Positions 48,901-62,012 of a stretch of 64,000 bases of DNA are shown in pieces. The stretch's first letter is position 1, and each line of letters starts with the position of its first letter. The position numbers were made by a program, and so were the translations under genes. The stretch comes from Prunella strophiata. Its lineage: Eukaryota; Chordata; Aves; Passeriformes; Prunellidae. Location of the stretch: contig JAZBQD010000030.1 in assembly GCA_036583965.1 (NCBI GenBank), positions 53,197,551 through 53,261,550 on the forward strand, given 5' to 3'. The notes under the pieces were generated by a model. That model was not told the DNA's origin and searched no databases. It was given only the letters and a program-made list of their open reading frames with translations.

Positions 48901-51900
48901 GCAAATCAGTCCCATGGGTCCCTTCCCCAGTCTTTGTACTGGCAGCATAGTTTAAACATTTTATGCTCTTTCAGTGACTCAGAAACACTCCCTGAGTTTG
49001 ACAACTTCTGCAGAGATTTTCTGTTCATGCCACGGTCCCTGCAAAGAGAAGCAGCACCTAAGGGACTTGAGTGCAGCAAGACCTGCTTTAAGAGAAATGA
49101 GCTCCTGATTACTGTTGTAGCTATATGCCATGGCTGAAGTGTTGGATTATTTTAGTGGACCTGGTTCTCAGAAATGGACCAGAACAAATTTGTGCATAAT
49201 TAGAGCATAAATTTACCTGGAATTCATTCACAGTTACTTGTGAGTAACAGTATCTAATCAGACGTTTCTCCTGGGACACATCTGCACTAGTATTTCCAAT
49301 TAGGAAGTCATTACAAAGCAAGCACACACATTTCTGAAAAACTCAGTTCTGTAGTAAACAGAGTTGGTGTTGCTTGCTGGCATTGCACGTAAAACCCTTC
49401 TGAGAAAAGCTGATTGCATTGTGCTCTGAGTATGTGAACTGAAGAGGTTCAGTAATGAAGGTGCCTAAGCTTATCGCTCTGCTAATATTCGTATTTTCTG
49501 TTAACAACACTGCTTACAGTTGGTGCAATGCAGCCCTGCTTTTTTTCACACTATTACTTTACTGCAATTTGCTTTCAGTGAGGCTTAAGCAGATACTTAA
49601 ATGTGAACTGTTCCAAAAGTGTGGGGCCTCACTGAACAAAATGAATATGCAAGAATGTTTTAGAGCATTCAAATCAACCTCAAACAAAGAAAAGGGAAGG
49701 TGTGCCTTTACTGGAGCAATACAAGACTTTCTTGTAAGGAAGGATTTTAATTACAATCCCATGCTCAATGTTTAGAGAGGTTACAGGATCAATTTTGCAT
49801 GTGGTTATTTTCTGTGGAATTCAGCAGTTCTCTATATTCACACTCCTTGAAACCACAGGAAGCCTGATTTTCTTCAAGCTGAGCTAGACAGGTGACTTCA
49901 AAGTGAAGAAAGCAGAGCCCTTATGGGTCAATGCTTTGTGGCAAAATCATATTTTTGACAATTTTTTTACTCCACTAACCTAGAAACCAGTCTAGACGTT
50001 TTATTATAGATTAATGGTGGTCATATGAAGAAGATGAACTCAGTGTTCAAGTCAAGCATTCTGTGAAAGGGTTGGGTAGTTTCCAATACAGTTTTCAAAC
50101 CATCTGAGATAAAAAGATATCTGATTAGTCTGTCCTCACAGCGTCAGCCTGAAGCTCAGACGTAAATGTGATATAGTCTTGGTCTCTTTTCCTATAGTCT
50201 GCTGATTTCAAGCTCTTGCAGGAAATTCTCTATTTTGGTTTGAACTCTACTAGCATTTGCCTTCCTGAATATTTGATCATGATACTAGATTAAAAAAATA
50301 TTCTAATTTATGCTTGTCTGTCCCCAGAATGCTGATAGCTCAGTGTAGCATGCAGGAATTCATGTGCCAGTAGATTTGATATATAATAAGCATTTGTCCA
50401 TTTAGCTTTCTACATTCCATAAGGCTATAGATTTCTTTGTTATGTGTAGGAGCTGTCACCCTGGATCAGAGCTATGGTGATTCATTGGCTTAATGCTACT
50501 GGAGCCAGAAGTAACATTCACATGAGAATTTAAATTAAAACTCAGAAGAGATGTAAGATATACACTTTTAACAGGGAGGGTGATTCATCATTGGGAAGGA
50601 ACTAGCCTTGGTAGCAGCTAATTTTTAATTTGTGTTTGCAAATTATAATTGGAAGTCTCTTATAATTGGAAGATATGCTGTAGCCGAAACCAGGTTATTG
50701 TGTTCAGTACAAGGATAGCTGAGTGAAATCAGATGGCATATGCTTGAAGAATGGGATACATTAAGAGACAGTTTTTTCCAGTTCATTTGTTCCACATGCA
50801 AAAGAACAAAGTCCCTAGGAGCAGGAAAGGCTTGCTTTCATGTCAGAACAAAGGCCTCTGACTTCTCCTTCTCCTCCAGCCATCTGAAGTCAAGGTTTCA
50901 TGCTGCTGGTTTGGTGCTTGCTCAGAGACCATTGGCACAGCACTGATTCAGTGCTAAAAGTATGCCTTTCTACTGAGGGGCTGGATTTAGAAAATATAAG
51001 GCCTTCTGCAAAATCAGCATGTGTTTTGCATGGGAGAAAAAGGATGTGGCAGAATGTATACATGAGGAGTAGGACAGGAATATCAAATTAATAATTTTTG
51101 GTTTCTAGGAACTGTATTAGGAAAACTGTTCTAGGAAGTGCAATCAGCTGGGGTTTGGTTTTTCTGGTGCATTTGAAATAGTCAGTAAATTTAGAATACA
51201 TTGCGTCATACCCTGGTACATGATTGTGCATTGGAGCCACATTTAGCACCTCTTTGTTTCTGAATTTTTTATTCATGCAGGACAGAGCCCAGTAGGTGCT
51301 CTTGTTTGCAACCTCCTTTCTAAGACCATTGTGATCTCCTGCTGTTTTCCTCACTGGAAAGGGTCATATTTCATCTGTAGCAGTAAAATAAATACATATG
51401 CAAATCAGGGCCTCACTTACTGCTGAGGAGCAACATCTGGAAGGTGATGTTTGTTCATGCTATTTTTTTTTTTTTTCCCTGGGATGGTATAGACACTTTT
51501 GTTTGGGTATAGTTTTTCTTTCATGTTTCTTGGTCTTGCCTTTAATTTATCCTTTAAGATTTACACTCCTGGACAGCTACCAGGAGACACTAAACTGCAA
51601 AGAGAAATCCCACAGTCCTCTTTGTGCTCTAGAGTTCAGGTCTCTAATAATTGGCAGATTAATGGGAGCTGAAGAAAAGATCAGGTGCTTGTAGCAGCTT
51701 GAAACACATATAGTTGCAAAAGTAATAGCTCTTGTCTCAATTATTTACAGGCTTTGGCCAAAATGGTAACAGCTAGCTGCCAAAAGCTTGCAAAATCTGC
51801 TTATAAAAGTGCTCTACCAAGAGTGTTGTGTTTCTCAAAGTTACTGAGTATTGTCCCACCAGGATGCAGAGTGGCTGCAGGGCTGTAAAGGATGTGAAAG

Positions 51901-54199
51901 ACAGCTTTGGCTGCAAGCAGTGTGCTGTGTCATCCAACTTCACCATGCCAGATCCTAGGAGCAAAATCCAACAAACCGTGTTCACCAGCTCTGTGCTGAC
52001 AGCATTTCATGTCACATTGCTTCATGTCTCTGCTCCAGACAATGCCAGAGTTCTCTTCAAGACAATGGCAAGATGTTGCTGCTGAGGATGATTTGTGCCA
52101 AACAACCTTTTCCACAAACAGGAGGTATGAGATATAACCCTACCCAAGTATTACAGCTTTACCTCTCCAGAACTTCCTTTGTGCCACTCTCTGTGACCAG
52201 CTGCACAAACTTTTAGCTTAATGCTGCAGCAAGACCACTCAGCTTGGCTGAATTTGCAACTTTTCAGATACTTTGCACGGTGAAAGCATTCACAAAGAGG
52301 AATAATTTCATCTGAGTGTCACGGAGGTGGGACATGAAGACTGAGTGGTAGGTGGTCATGGTCATTCTGATCCACAGAGGGTTACATGGAGCAAGGATTC
52401 TTCTCTGGTCCATCATAATGAGTTTTACAGACACAGATTAAGGTGTATGAGGAAAGGAGTCAATATAGCAGCATTTTCAGTAGATGTTCCCTCATTGCAG
52501 AATGCCTGGAAAATGGCATTCTGTCAGAAAACTTGCTTGAAAGTGTATGTTTGTCTTGAGCTCAGACATCTGACCTAAAGTTTCAAGGAAGCCCTTCAAC
52601 CAAAGTGGTAACTACAGGTCTGATTGATCTGAAGGTGTCCTTCTTTAGAAGATGATATGACATTCAGGGTCTTCCCTCAGGATGATGAGACAAGTTGTTG
52701 CTGCTTCTTTTGACTGCCATGGTGAGATATCAAGTTACTAGGCTACAGCTAAAGTCCCAGCAGGTTAATTTCTGCCTTCACCCTGTAGGGTTCAAAGAGA
52801 GCCCTGGGAAGGGAAAGAGTGTCCCTTACCTCTCCTCCTGAATACATGCCACTGGTTCAGTTCCTGGGCTGTGTAGGCCTGGGCTCACTTAAACATGAAT
52901 TAAGCTCTAGGTGCTATGAACTTTATCAAATATAAGGCACAGTTGGAAGTCAGGTGGCAGAGGACCTTCAATCTGGTAGTAGGATGAAGGTCCCACTCCA
53001 TCTAAGCACTTTAAATGTAGATATTTTCTTGTGTCCTGGCTCTAAGTAGCCACTTCTCTGCACTGATTTTCTGTAGAGAGGAAAGTATTTGACCTCCTGT
53101 TGGGTTCTTGTTCTGAGCATTAAAAAATTGGGGCTTAATAGCTGGTAATTTTGAGTGAGAGTAAAGTCTATCTGGCACTACGGGTGTTTAAATGTAAAAA
53201 ATCAGACAGAAATCTAGTCAGGGTGACAGAATGACACATTCAAGAAGGACTCTGAAAATTCCTATGGTCAAGAAAAGGAAGAGTACCTCAAAAAGCCTTG
53301 TTTCTAATCCCTCTCTTTCCCTGTTTTCCATGAACACTGAACTGGAGCAGGCAGCACCTCTCTGATGCATTTCCTTCACACTAACAATTGTCTATGTATG
53401 TATGAATTTTGAAGACAGTGGCTCTTATTGAATTACTGAGCTAGTCTATCAAACAATATCCTGACTTCACTGGAATTTCACATCCTGAGTTTGTTGGTTG
53501 TGTTATCTTTTGTTATATTTTTCATAAGGCTGTCATGGCAACAAAGGGAGAATGTGATTTTCCTCCAAAACCTCCCTGTTTGTTCCCCAGATGGAGGGAT
53601 GGTGTGCCTCTGGTTACTGACTGTAACCACTCTAATGAAACACCTTCCACAAGGGCATGCCTAAACAGGTATTTGCTCAGCTTCGCTGTCTCATCTGTTT
53701 TCCCCTTCTGTGGACAAGCATGAAAAGGTAGTTTGTCTTCAACAGTTCAATAAATAAACTCCAAAATAGCAGGATTTTCTCTGTGTGCTCTGCAGCGTGG
53801 ACGTTCAGCACCTCACCTCCAGCATGGAACTCCTCCTTGTCCCACTTGCTGCCATTTCTGTCCCAAGCTATGAGAACTGCGAGCAGTAAGGGAAACACGG
53901 TTCAAAAATGAAAGGATAAATTGCTGCAGACTTGGGTCTGGAATACGTCAAAATAAAAAAGAGAAATAAACCACTCCTGCTGCCAAGTATTGCAATATAT
54001 TTGCCTGTGATATTTTGTCTTTGCTCATGTGTTGCTTGTGGCAATTTGACAGCTTATTCTTAGAGTCTTCACAGTCAGCTGCTTTATCCCTGATAAGTAT
54101 ATTTTATTTTTAATTGCCTAATTTCTTCTCCTAACTGCTAAGTTTTACCTCCTGTGTGGCTGAATCAATGCCTTCCTCTCTTTGATAACTGAAACTAAG
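42958..54199. other. long unique stretch, no supported gene
   Basis: About 11 kb with no interspersed repeat that I can name. Notable parts: 45140-45260, AT-rich with homeodomain-type cores (GATAATTAG, AATAATTAAAT); 45890-45960, a GCAG-rich patch; 47850-48060, several CpGs (GCCCGGTC, CCATCGGGGAG, TTTTTCGTTACC) in an otherwise CpG-poor setting; 49455-49775, a frame starting MKVPKLIALLIFVFSVNNTA that looks like a signal sequence but has no homology I recognise; 50640-50675, the motif TTATAATTGGAAG twice. Confidence 0.4.
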
Positions 54200-55080
54200 A
54201 TATTTGTATTGGTGTTATCTGCCCAAAACTAACAAGCTTCAAAAGTTGTTCATTGTACTAGTTTCTCTGTGAGTTATTAAAAACTGATCACAACCTTAAT
54301 TTCCTTCATTTCCAGGCAGCCTTTTAAGACATGAGCTTTAAAACCCAGTTCTTAATGACATGCTATAACCATGAGACAAGGATCTGGCTATTATCACATT
54401 CAATTTATTTTAAGATTTTGCATTACTAGTCAGGAAACATAGGTGCATGATAGATCATGAACTAGGAATTCCATTTTGCATGCTGATGCTCCCATGAGAT
54501 TGTTTTTCTTTGTTGTATGCTTTGCTGTATTCGAAAGACGTCTTGAAAATTCATGCACAGAAAGATTTTCCATTATCCTGGGGTAATTCAGATCCATCAG
54601 AGGCTGCAAAATATGTCAATAACACATGAAAATGGCACTAAATTAATTAATGCTAAATCTAACTATAATTCCCAAGGTATTTCTAGACAAACATGATTAT
54701 GGTAATGTGAACTGCATTTATTGAAAATGTTATCATTGTGGATTTCTCTGTTAAGAAAGGATGCACTTGCAAAGACTGCGTTTCTTGTTGTTAATTTGCA
54801 CATACAAAAGCAAATATGCAACTCTTGAAAAGTTACATTGCCCTTTCAAATAAACTTCAGATGTTTGTATATAAGCAGCAATTTTTTATTTTGTGATAAA
54901 CTGTAATACCCTAAGGCCCTTCCAGAGTATTTATGCAAGACAGATAATCAACTAAGCATAAATTTATTTCCCTTTAACGATTATTTGCAGCAATTTCAAG
55001 AACAAATCTGCATTTCTTTTCTGACATTTTTAAAATAACTTTCATTTTCCTATGTTTCCTTCAGTTTCTGGTAGTCAGGA
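54200..55080. promoter_or_regulatory. possible conserved non-coding block
   Basis: Almost 900 bases of repeat-free, AT-rich sequence with many homeodomain and POU-like motifs, e.g. AAATTAATTAATGCTAAATC, TGTTAATTTGCACATAC and TTTATGCAAGACAGATAATC. Texture and length resemble enhancer-rich gene-desert sequence. There is no coding frame of note. Conservation itself was not testable. Confidence 0.25.
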
Positions 55081-58000
55081 TTGCAACTTACTTCATATTT
55101 TGATTTGTTTTGTACCCCAATTCAATTAAACAAATATTCATCTGTGATGCTTTTTGAATGATTTGGATTTTCTCTCACTAGTCATTTAATTTATACTGAC
55201 TTTACAGCAATCGACACCTTATGTCTATAAAAATACCTTGTAATAATGTCTAGTATCAGCTCTATCTAGTATCAGGTTATAATATTCCTGTTACCACCTT
55301 CTTCTGCCACTGTCTTGCAGAGTTTCTGTGTCACTTCTGTCTCAGAGTCATAACTTGCCTCTTGTTCCATGTCCCAAAGTACCAAAGGTACCAGGGTGGA
55401 GAAAAGGTGTGACTCAGAGCTGGCAAGAGGAATGTTGTATGGGACAATGGCTTAAATGTGCTTTGTCCTGCCTCCTACTGTTAGCACATCTTGAGGCTGT
55501 GGAGGGACTCAGTCTGCTCCTCTCATTTACATTATGGCATTCACTCATGAGTGTTTATGTTCAGATGAAATTCAGAAATCCACATCCTGCAGAGCGGGAG
55601 AGCAAGGATAGCAGTCCAATTTACTCCACTTGAACTCGGGAGTTCTGTTCTTCTGGACCACAAATTGATACCAGGAATTGATGCCAAGTTTTTCCACATA
55701 TCCCAAATTAAATGAATCAGCCAACTTGAAGCGTGCAAACTGGAGTGGTTCTGACACCAACACCATGTTGCAGTGCAAGTTCACCCTGCAGAGTGGAGTC
55801 TCTTGCTATGTACTACAGGATAAACAAGACTTTAAGGGAAGCTTGTACTGTGAACAGCCAGCCATGATCATCACAGGCTGGGCATTCCATAGTGGAAATA
55901 TCTATATTCCTATAGAAATATCTATTTGCCCATCCTTGGGCACGTCTGAACTTTTTGTCCCATATGACTTTGGACTTATGATCTGCCTTCCCTGCTTTCG
56001 CTACAATCCTTGTGGCTGATGGTACTTGGTACTTCATGTGCCCTACTTGACACAATCATATCCAAGTGGAGCAGGGAGAGATGGAAATGATTTAAAGAGA
56101 AAACAGAGAGGAAGAGGAAATTATAGCAGAGGCAGAAAAGCCATGGCACAATATTGGTTAAAGGCATGGGACTTAAAGGCATGGGACTAAGTAAGGATGA
56201 AGAAGCAGCAGTGGGAAAAAACACCTACATCTGAAAACAACTGGGAAAATAATCCCATGGGATTTTGTCTTTCCAGACAATAGGAGAGCAGCAGCTCACT
56301 TTTCTGTCTGCAGAGAAGGCATGTTGGCAGGGGGAAAGCATGACAGGTGTGCTGTCATATTCCCCTCTGGGCTGAGCAACAAATGTTCATCTGAAATCTC
56401 ACCGATGCAGAGCAGAGTGAGAGTATGAAAAGGTGGGAGAGTGGCATTCCCAGTATTCTGAAAATATGTGCTGCAAATGAGCAACAGATGGAGCCTCCAG
56501 CATCAGCAACCTTTTCAAGCAGGCTTGCTGACATTGGAGGCTTGTCAGGTGTTTGAAACAGTGGGAAAGGCTCTGATGATGAGGTTCCTAGTACCCACAT
56601 GCAGTTTAAGTACCACTGACAATTACCCCAGAGCAATGAATATCTGTTCTTTCATGGCCTTTTCTAACATTGCATACATCCCTCATCTTAATGCACACGA
56701 GTTTTTTTAGGGAAAGGGTGGATGAAATGCCTGGATACATGGAGATACTTGCTAAGCTTTGACACTCCAACTCTCCACTGGACCAATGTGTCTGTTGGTG
56801 ACTGGAATCTGTGCCCTGGTGACAGATGGGAGCTGTAAGTTGATTGTCCAGCTAATGTTTAATATCCAGCAGCTAGTATCCCTCAGCCTTGCTGCAGTTG
56901 TTTCTGTAGTGCAACAGATAGTAACCAGATGAGAGTATGGAAGTTGAATCTGTCCAGAACATCCCACAAGCACCCAAATTACAGGTGATGGGTAAAAAGC
57001 AGAAACAATAAGGGCCTCTGGGCAAAGTGCTTCTCCTACACATGATGATTTGCCCTCTTCACTGATAAAAAATGAGTCGAAGGACCTACCATTTGCAAGG
57101 TCTAATTTAGAGCCTGATAAAGGGATGATTTCAACCAATTTATTGCTCATATACTTTTTTTTTTTGTTTCTTGTTTGTTTTGTTTAAATGTTTACAACAT
57201 TGTTTGATTTACTGTCTGGCTTACAGTTTATTCTTCTGTTAATTCCCAGATAGAATGTCAATGGCTAAGATGCTACTTTAATGAGCTATCAGTTCTAAAA
57301 CACTCCAGACTTATGCCCTAATTAAACAGAAAGCATGGATGCAGGGTTGTGAAATTGTTCTGTAAAGGACTGCCTACAGCTATAGCTGAAAACTGTTCCA
57401 CAGGAATATTGAGGAAACAGCTACTGTCTACAAGACATCTGCTGAAGTCAAAAGTAATCACAAAAATCAAGCACATTTGTGCTTTTACAGTTTAGAGTTT
57501 GCTTGAGTTGTGAGACAAATAACCCCTGACTGTGGCAGTGTGTGCTCAGTGGCTGCTGAGGGGGAGTGGCAGGGCTTGGTCGTGCTGCTGGCACTGGCAC
57601 CAGCTCACCCTGAGTGCTCAGGGGGCTTGCTGTCACCACATTGCTGTGCCATGCCTGTCACCAGGCCATGTGTTTTCAGAGTTATTTCCCTTTTTTTTTT
57701 TCCTGTGAGAATGAGCACTGCTGTGCCAAACAAAACAGAATGAACAATGATTTGGAGTGTTTGCTGAAGCACAAATGTTCTTGCAGAGCCTGAAGTGGCA
57801 GAGTGGGACAGGCAACAGCAGATTTTTGTTCAGGGCAGTGATTTTCATCGCATACTTGAGACTGACCTGGAGGCTTCTGCTAGCCTGTAGAATCTCACAG
57901 TCTCCAAAAATATTCTGTAGATCCATTCTGTTTCAGAGATGTTCTGCATGTGCTGTGTTAGTCTTTGGAAATTATTTGAGAAGGGCCCAGAATCCTTCTT

Positions 58001-58536
58001 GGGGAGTAGAAAATGAGGTTGTCTCAGGAGAGGAATCAGGACATAAGGATTGAAGACTTCACATCTGTGTGCTAAAATCAAATGGTGATCAGAAGGGTGG
58101 GGATTTGTGCATGGGATGCAACTGCCTTGTCCACTCCAGAAGCCCATCCTGTCCCTGGGGCAACCCTCCCCATACATCCAGCTTTGGTTTTTCTCAGACC
58201 AGATTGTGGGGGAGGGTGAGAGTATGAGGATGGCAGAACAGAAGTAGCATCCCCTGAAGTTTCACACTGGTCCATGTGAAAAAACCCATTTCATAGCTCT
58301 TATACTGCCTTGTATGTGCACAGGCTGTGTCATCTAGTGGCTTGATCCATCTTTATGTGAACTTGTCACCCTGGCCAGTAGAAAGGAGAAGGTACCTCCA
58401 GAATTTTCCTTGTTCAAAAACAAATATTAAAGACAAGGAACAAGAGTAGCAATCACTGAAATTTAAACTAGAGGAACTACATACTTCATTTCTCAGTGAT
58501 ACAAACCTGGGGAACTTCTATTCTGCCTTTCTACAG
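55081..58536. other. mixed-composition stretch with overlapping frames
   Basis: Between 55330 and 56055 several frames are open on both strands (113 codons plus, 70 to 82 codons minus). The sequence is less AT-rich, suggesting an unidentified old repeat or retrocopy; I could not name it. A 15-base unit containing GGCATGGGACT is duplicated at about 56162-56190. G+C-rich patches lie at 57520-57680 and 58040-58260, without CpG-island character. Confidence 0.4.
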
Positions 58537-58623
58537 CATGTGATCAAAGAGCTGAGATATTCACCAGCAAATACCCTGGATATTTGGAACGTCTTGAGTT
58601 CCATTGATGGACATTATTTTGAG
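58537..58623 (+). CDS. candidate exon, ambiguous frame
   Basis: The acceptor is strong (TTCTATTCTGCCTTTCTACAG). Two frames are open. One reads HVIKELRYSPANTLDIWNVL and on to GHYFE, ending at a poor donor (GAG before GTGGCC) but joining in phase to the terminal candidate at 60292. The other reads CDQRAEIFTSKYPGYLERLE and stops soon after at 58618-58620. Both look protein-like, so the call is weak. Confidence 0.15.
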
Positions 58624-60291
58624 GTGGCCATTCTGGTTGCCAGGCTGTCTGTCCCTGGGCCATTGAAGTGACAAAGGGTGCCAGGCCAGGGGAGCAGTTC
58701 ACTCTTGTCAGACGTGCATCCTTTTCAGGTAAGGCTTTGTGACTGCCCAAGCTGCTCCTGCAGAGACTGTAGCTAATGCAGCAACTCTAGGCCAGCTTGT
58801 TAAACCTATAGACTCATTGCTTTTGGCAGTTCTGGGCTTGAATGGATTGAAAAAGAAAAGAAGTTTTCAGATTAATTTAATTTACATGAGAAAAAAAGGT
58901 GAAGAAAAAGTTTTTTCACTGTCCGTATAGTTCTGTACCAGCAAAACTGAATTCTGGAAAGAGGATGATAACTCTCCTGCAAAGAAAAAAGGAAAATACC
59001 TTCTCAAACATCTCATACCTGCTCAAAGGATTATATTTTTATCATTTGTCTTTTACAAAAGACTTCAAAAGCAGTATGAATATATGTGAGGAACTGAAAA
59101 TTAAGGCAAAATAAAGAAGGCATAAGCTCTCCCATTTCTGAATGTATTGCTGTCTCTGTCATGGTCAGGTGCACTGGGCACACAGCAGCAGGACCTGAGC
59201 TCCCACAGGGTTTTGCTTTGAAACCCTGGAGTGATTTGAATGTCCTCCTGTCCCTGCCTTGGACAGCCTCTGTTCTCTGATCCCAGTTTGTAAGCCCACA
59301 TGCAAAGGGCTCAGTTCATGGTAACCAGGACACAAAGCTGGCAGCCCAGAGGCTTTCCCAGGCCATCTTTTTGGCATTGTACATGACACAATTCTTAAGG
59401 TGGCATCTTGGCCATGTGACCTGTGGTTCTGGTTTCAAAATATTAGAGATGTGTTTGTGTGTGCTTCCCCCCTCTAAGTTGTGCCCTATTGTGTTCTATA
59501 AACTTAAAATTGCATGTAAACTGCCATATAACGTGCAAATATCCATGGACTTTCTCTATTTTATATATATATATATTTTTTTTTTTCTTTTCTTGGTGGT
59601 TCTCAGCAGTGAGGACCATGTTCCCTTTGCTCTCTGTTCTGATTAGGGGAACTGTGTGGTGAAGTTACCTGGGGAAAAGGCAGAATGAGAGACAGACCTT
59701 CATCTCCTGCTTGACATTGCCTGCTGTGGCATGTCCCACCTGCAAAGCCAGTCATCATAGCTCCACCAGATTCTGCACAGTTCAGCCAGAACTACCTCAG
59801 CTGTACCCTGGTCTCTCATAAAAGAAAAACTGGGTCCTTGCAGCCAGATCCTGCCTTTTGCAGGCAGAGGCACTGAAACGAAGGGGGAAGGGAGAGTTCT
59901 CTGCAGCCTGCCAGCTCCTCCTGTGCAGTATCTCTTTACTGAATAGGAATAAATAGAACAGGGCCCAGATGGGCTACTTATGATTGACAGGTGTCAGGAT
60001 GTGTCTACAGCTTTGTCAGTCAAGCTGCTCCATGTCTATTGAACAGCTAAATGGTACAGGGTTCCACTTGTTTTCCCAATCTAAAATGCCTATTAAAATC
60101 AAACCAGAAGATATAGATTCCAGTATTTAGAATTTTTAGCCACAGCTAAATATGTGTGACAGAAATTCAGCCAGATTCTTCGTAAATTCTCATGTGTAAA
60201 GTTTGGGTTCATCTGTGTGAACAATGATATATGTGTGAAGTGTATTCATAAACTGCATGGGTATCATTCAGCATTTTTATTGCCTCTGCAG
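58624..60291. other. non-coding stretch
   Basis: Contains a TA repeat with T tract at 59562-59586. No repeat family or domain recognised. Confidence 0.45.
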
Positions 60292-60426
60292 GTGATTGTG
60301 GAAAAAGAACTGCATTTTCGGATTGCATGCCTTTCCAAAATTTGTGTGAACAAAGAACCAATACAGCTCTCACTGTATATTTGTAATGATTGCCACATTG
60401 AGACTAACAACCATCTTTTAACTTAG
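60292..60426 (+). CDS. candidate terminal exon, unknown protein
   Basis: Follows a textbook acceptor (TTTTTATTGCCTCTGCAG). The phase-0 frame reads VIVEKELHFRIACLSKICVN and on to a TAG stop after 44 residues, ending HIETNNHLLT. Four cysteines and alternating beta-type residues give a protein-like look. An AATAAA poly(A) signal lies at 61065-61070, so a 3' UTR of about 650 bases is possible. A second frame is open for 30 codons. Family not recognised. Confidence 0.27.
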   Translation: MIVEKELHFRIACLSKICVNKEPIQLSLYICNDCHIETNNHLLT

Positions 60427-61070
60427 ACATAAAATGATGCCATTTTTGCAAGTGCTACTCAATGCTTCTTTGAAACTTCATTTGTATCTAACTGTATTAA
60501 CAAAAACCCATGCTTTACTAGCTATGGGCAGGGGTTTGGGTTTTTTGGTCTTTTTTTGTGTTTGTTTATTGGTTTGCTTTTAATCATAATTCATTATTCC
60601 TCTGTGTTAGAAAATGTAGTTTTCCTGGCAGGTAACAGAAGAAATATTGCCATAAATATGTGATATATAACATTAGAAAGAGTGATCAGTGAGTTGAGGT
60701 AAATATTGGTAAAGTCTGCAAGGACACAATCTAACTTTGATAAATCAATAGGAGACACTCACAAGTAATGATCCATGAGTAGCCAATGGCTTTCCCTGTG
60801 TGTCACATTCAAGAGGAGCAGGTTCTTTTTGTCCCCCCCAGATGTCTGTGCTGTATTTTTGCACATGGTTTTTTTGTTAATTCCTTCCATGAAGCAAAAA
60901 AAACCCCACCCATATGTAGTTGCTAAGTTGAGTCAAAGCTCTTTTCTAGAAAGGAAACATAGAATTTACCTCTGTAGCCTCAGAAGGTCCCTTGCTGTCC
61001 ATATTCTCTGTTTATGTGAGGTTATGTATGTTTTTGGTAGATGTTGCTTGTGCTCAGCAAGGTAAATAAA
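60427..61070 (+). other. possible 3' UTR ending at an AATAAA signal
   Basis: AT-rich sequence without repeats between the TAG at 60424-60426 and AATAAA at 61065-61070. This is a 3' UTR only if the exon at 60292 is real. The frame at 60775-61065 inside is taken as chance. Confidence 0.2.
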
Positions 61071-61391
61071 TGTTGTATTAAGAACTTGTTTCTTCAGTCA
61101 AGTCTCAGGGCAAAAGAACAAAATAAACATTATTTTTCTTGTATACAGCCAGTTCAGAGGATCTCCCCTGTGGAAACACACATGTATACTTAAGGCTAGA
61201 CAGTAAATGCTGTGACTCAGAGTCCTAAGGAGTAAGCAGCTCCTGTTCCCACAGCAGGCAGCTGCTGCCTTTCAGCTCAGCCAGGCTCTGTTGCCTCCAC
61301 CAGCTCCCTGCCAGACACATGTATAAATCATCTTCTGCCTCATGTCTTAGGTTTTGTTTTCCTCTGGTGATTTGTTTTTGCTGGTTATGTG

Positions 61392-61397
61392 TTTATT
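61392..61397 (-). terminator. candidate minus-strand poly(A) signal
   Basis: AATAAA on the minus strand, about 190 bases beyond the stop codon of the candidate terminal exon at 61675-61587. Hexamers like this are common in AT-rich DNA, so it is only supporting evidence. Confidence 0.2.
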
Positions 61398-61586
61398 CCG
61401 CGACTAGGAGAACAGAGTCATTCCTCCACCAGGGGTGACACAGCTTGCACAATTACCTGTGTAGCTCATCTTGGTGTCTTCTCCTTTCACTACTGTGCAG
61501 ATGCTGTTTCTTCTCACAGAAGGATTCTGTGAAGGGGGAGGTGTCTGAAACATGATAGCACAAGTCAGGATTCATAATATTTTTGG

Positions 61587-61675
61587 CTAAATTTGGGTGG
61601 CATTTTGCTCTAGTATTTCTTGACCGCTTTTCTGATTCTGGTGTTTCTTGACATGCCATCGTTCTGCCAAGCATT
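61587..61675 (-). CDS. candidate terminal exon on the minus strand
   Basis: Read on the minus strand after an acceptor-like AAAATTAG, two bases complete a codon left by the segment at 62013-62214. Then 28 codons run CLAERWHVKKHQNQKSGQEI plus LEQNATQI to TAG. A different frame of the same DNA (61453-61674, beginning MLGRTMACQETPESEKRSRN) is also open and ends at a good donor (CACAG before GTAATT), so reading frame and exon type are uncertain. The product is unrecognised. Confidence 0.2.
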
Positions 61676-62012
61676 CTAATTTTATGTTGATGATCTCTTG
61701 TCCATTACAGAAGCAGAGAAGCTCAATAGTCAGATTTTATATGCAAAACTGAGTCAGTTATTGAAAAGACATGTATAAAGCTTAAAAGTGGTTTCTAACT
61801 GCAGTGCAGTTCAAGAAAAATGTCACCCAGAAAGCCTTCCTCCTCAAAAAGCCACATCATAAAATAACAACTAGCAAAGAGTCCTTTGTTCTCTGTAACT
61901 ACCACTGCACTCAGCTTTGAGTTGACAGGGTTTAACAATAAAGACAGGTGAATGTCATCTTGCATTTGTAAAAGCCTTTTGTTATTATAAAAGAGTAATT
62001 AGGTCATCTCAC

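Noticed and set aside
49455..49775. 106-codon frame beginning with a signal-sequence-like stretch
   Set aside because: Hydrophobic starts are common in T-rich DNA; no mature-peptide features, promoter or family match.
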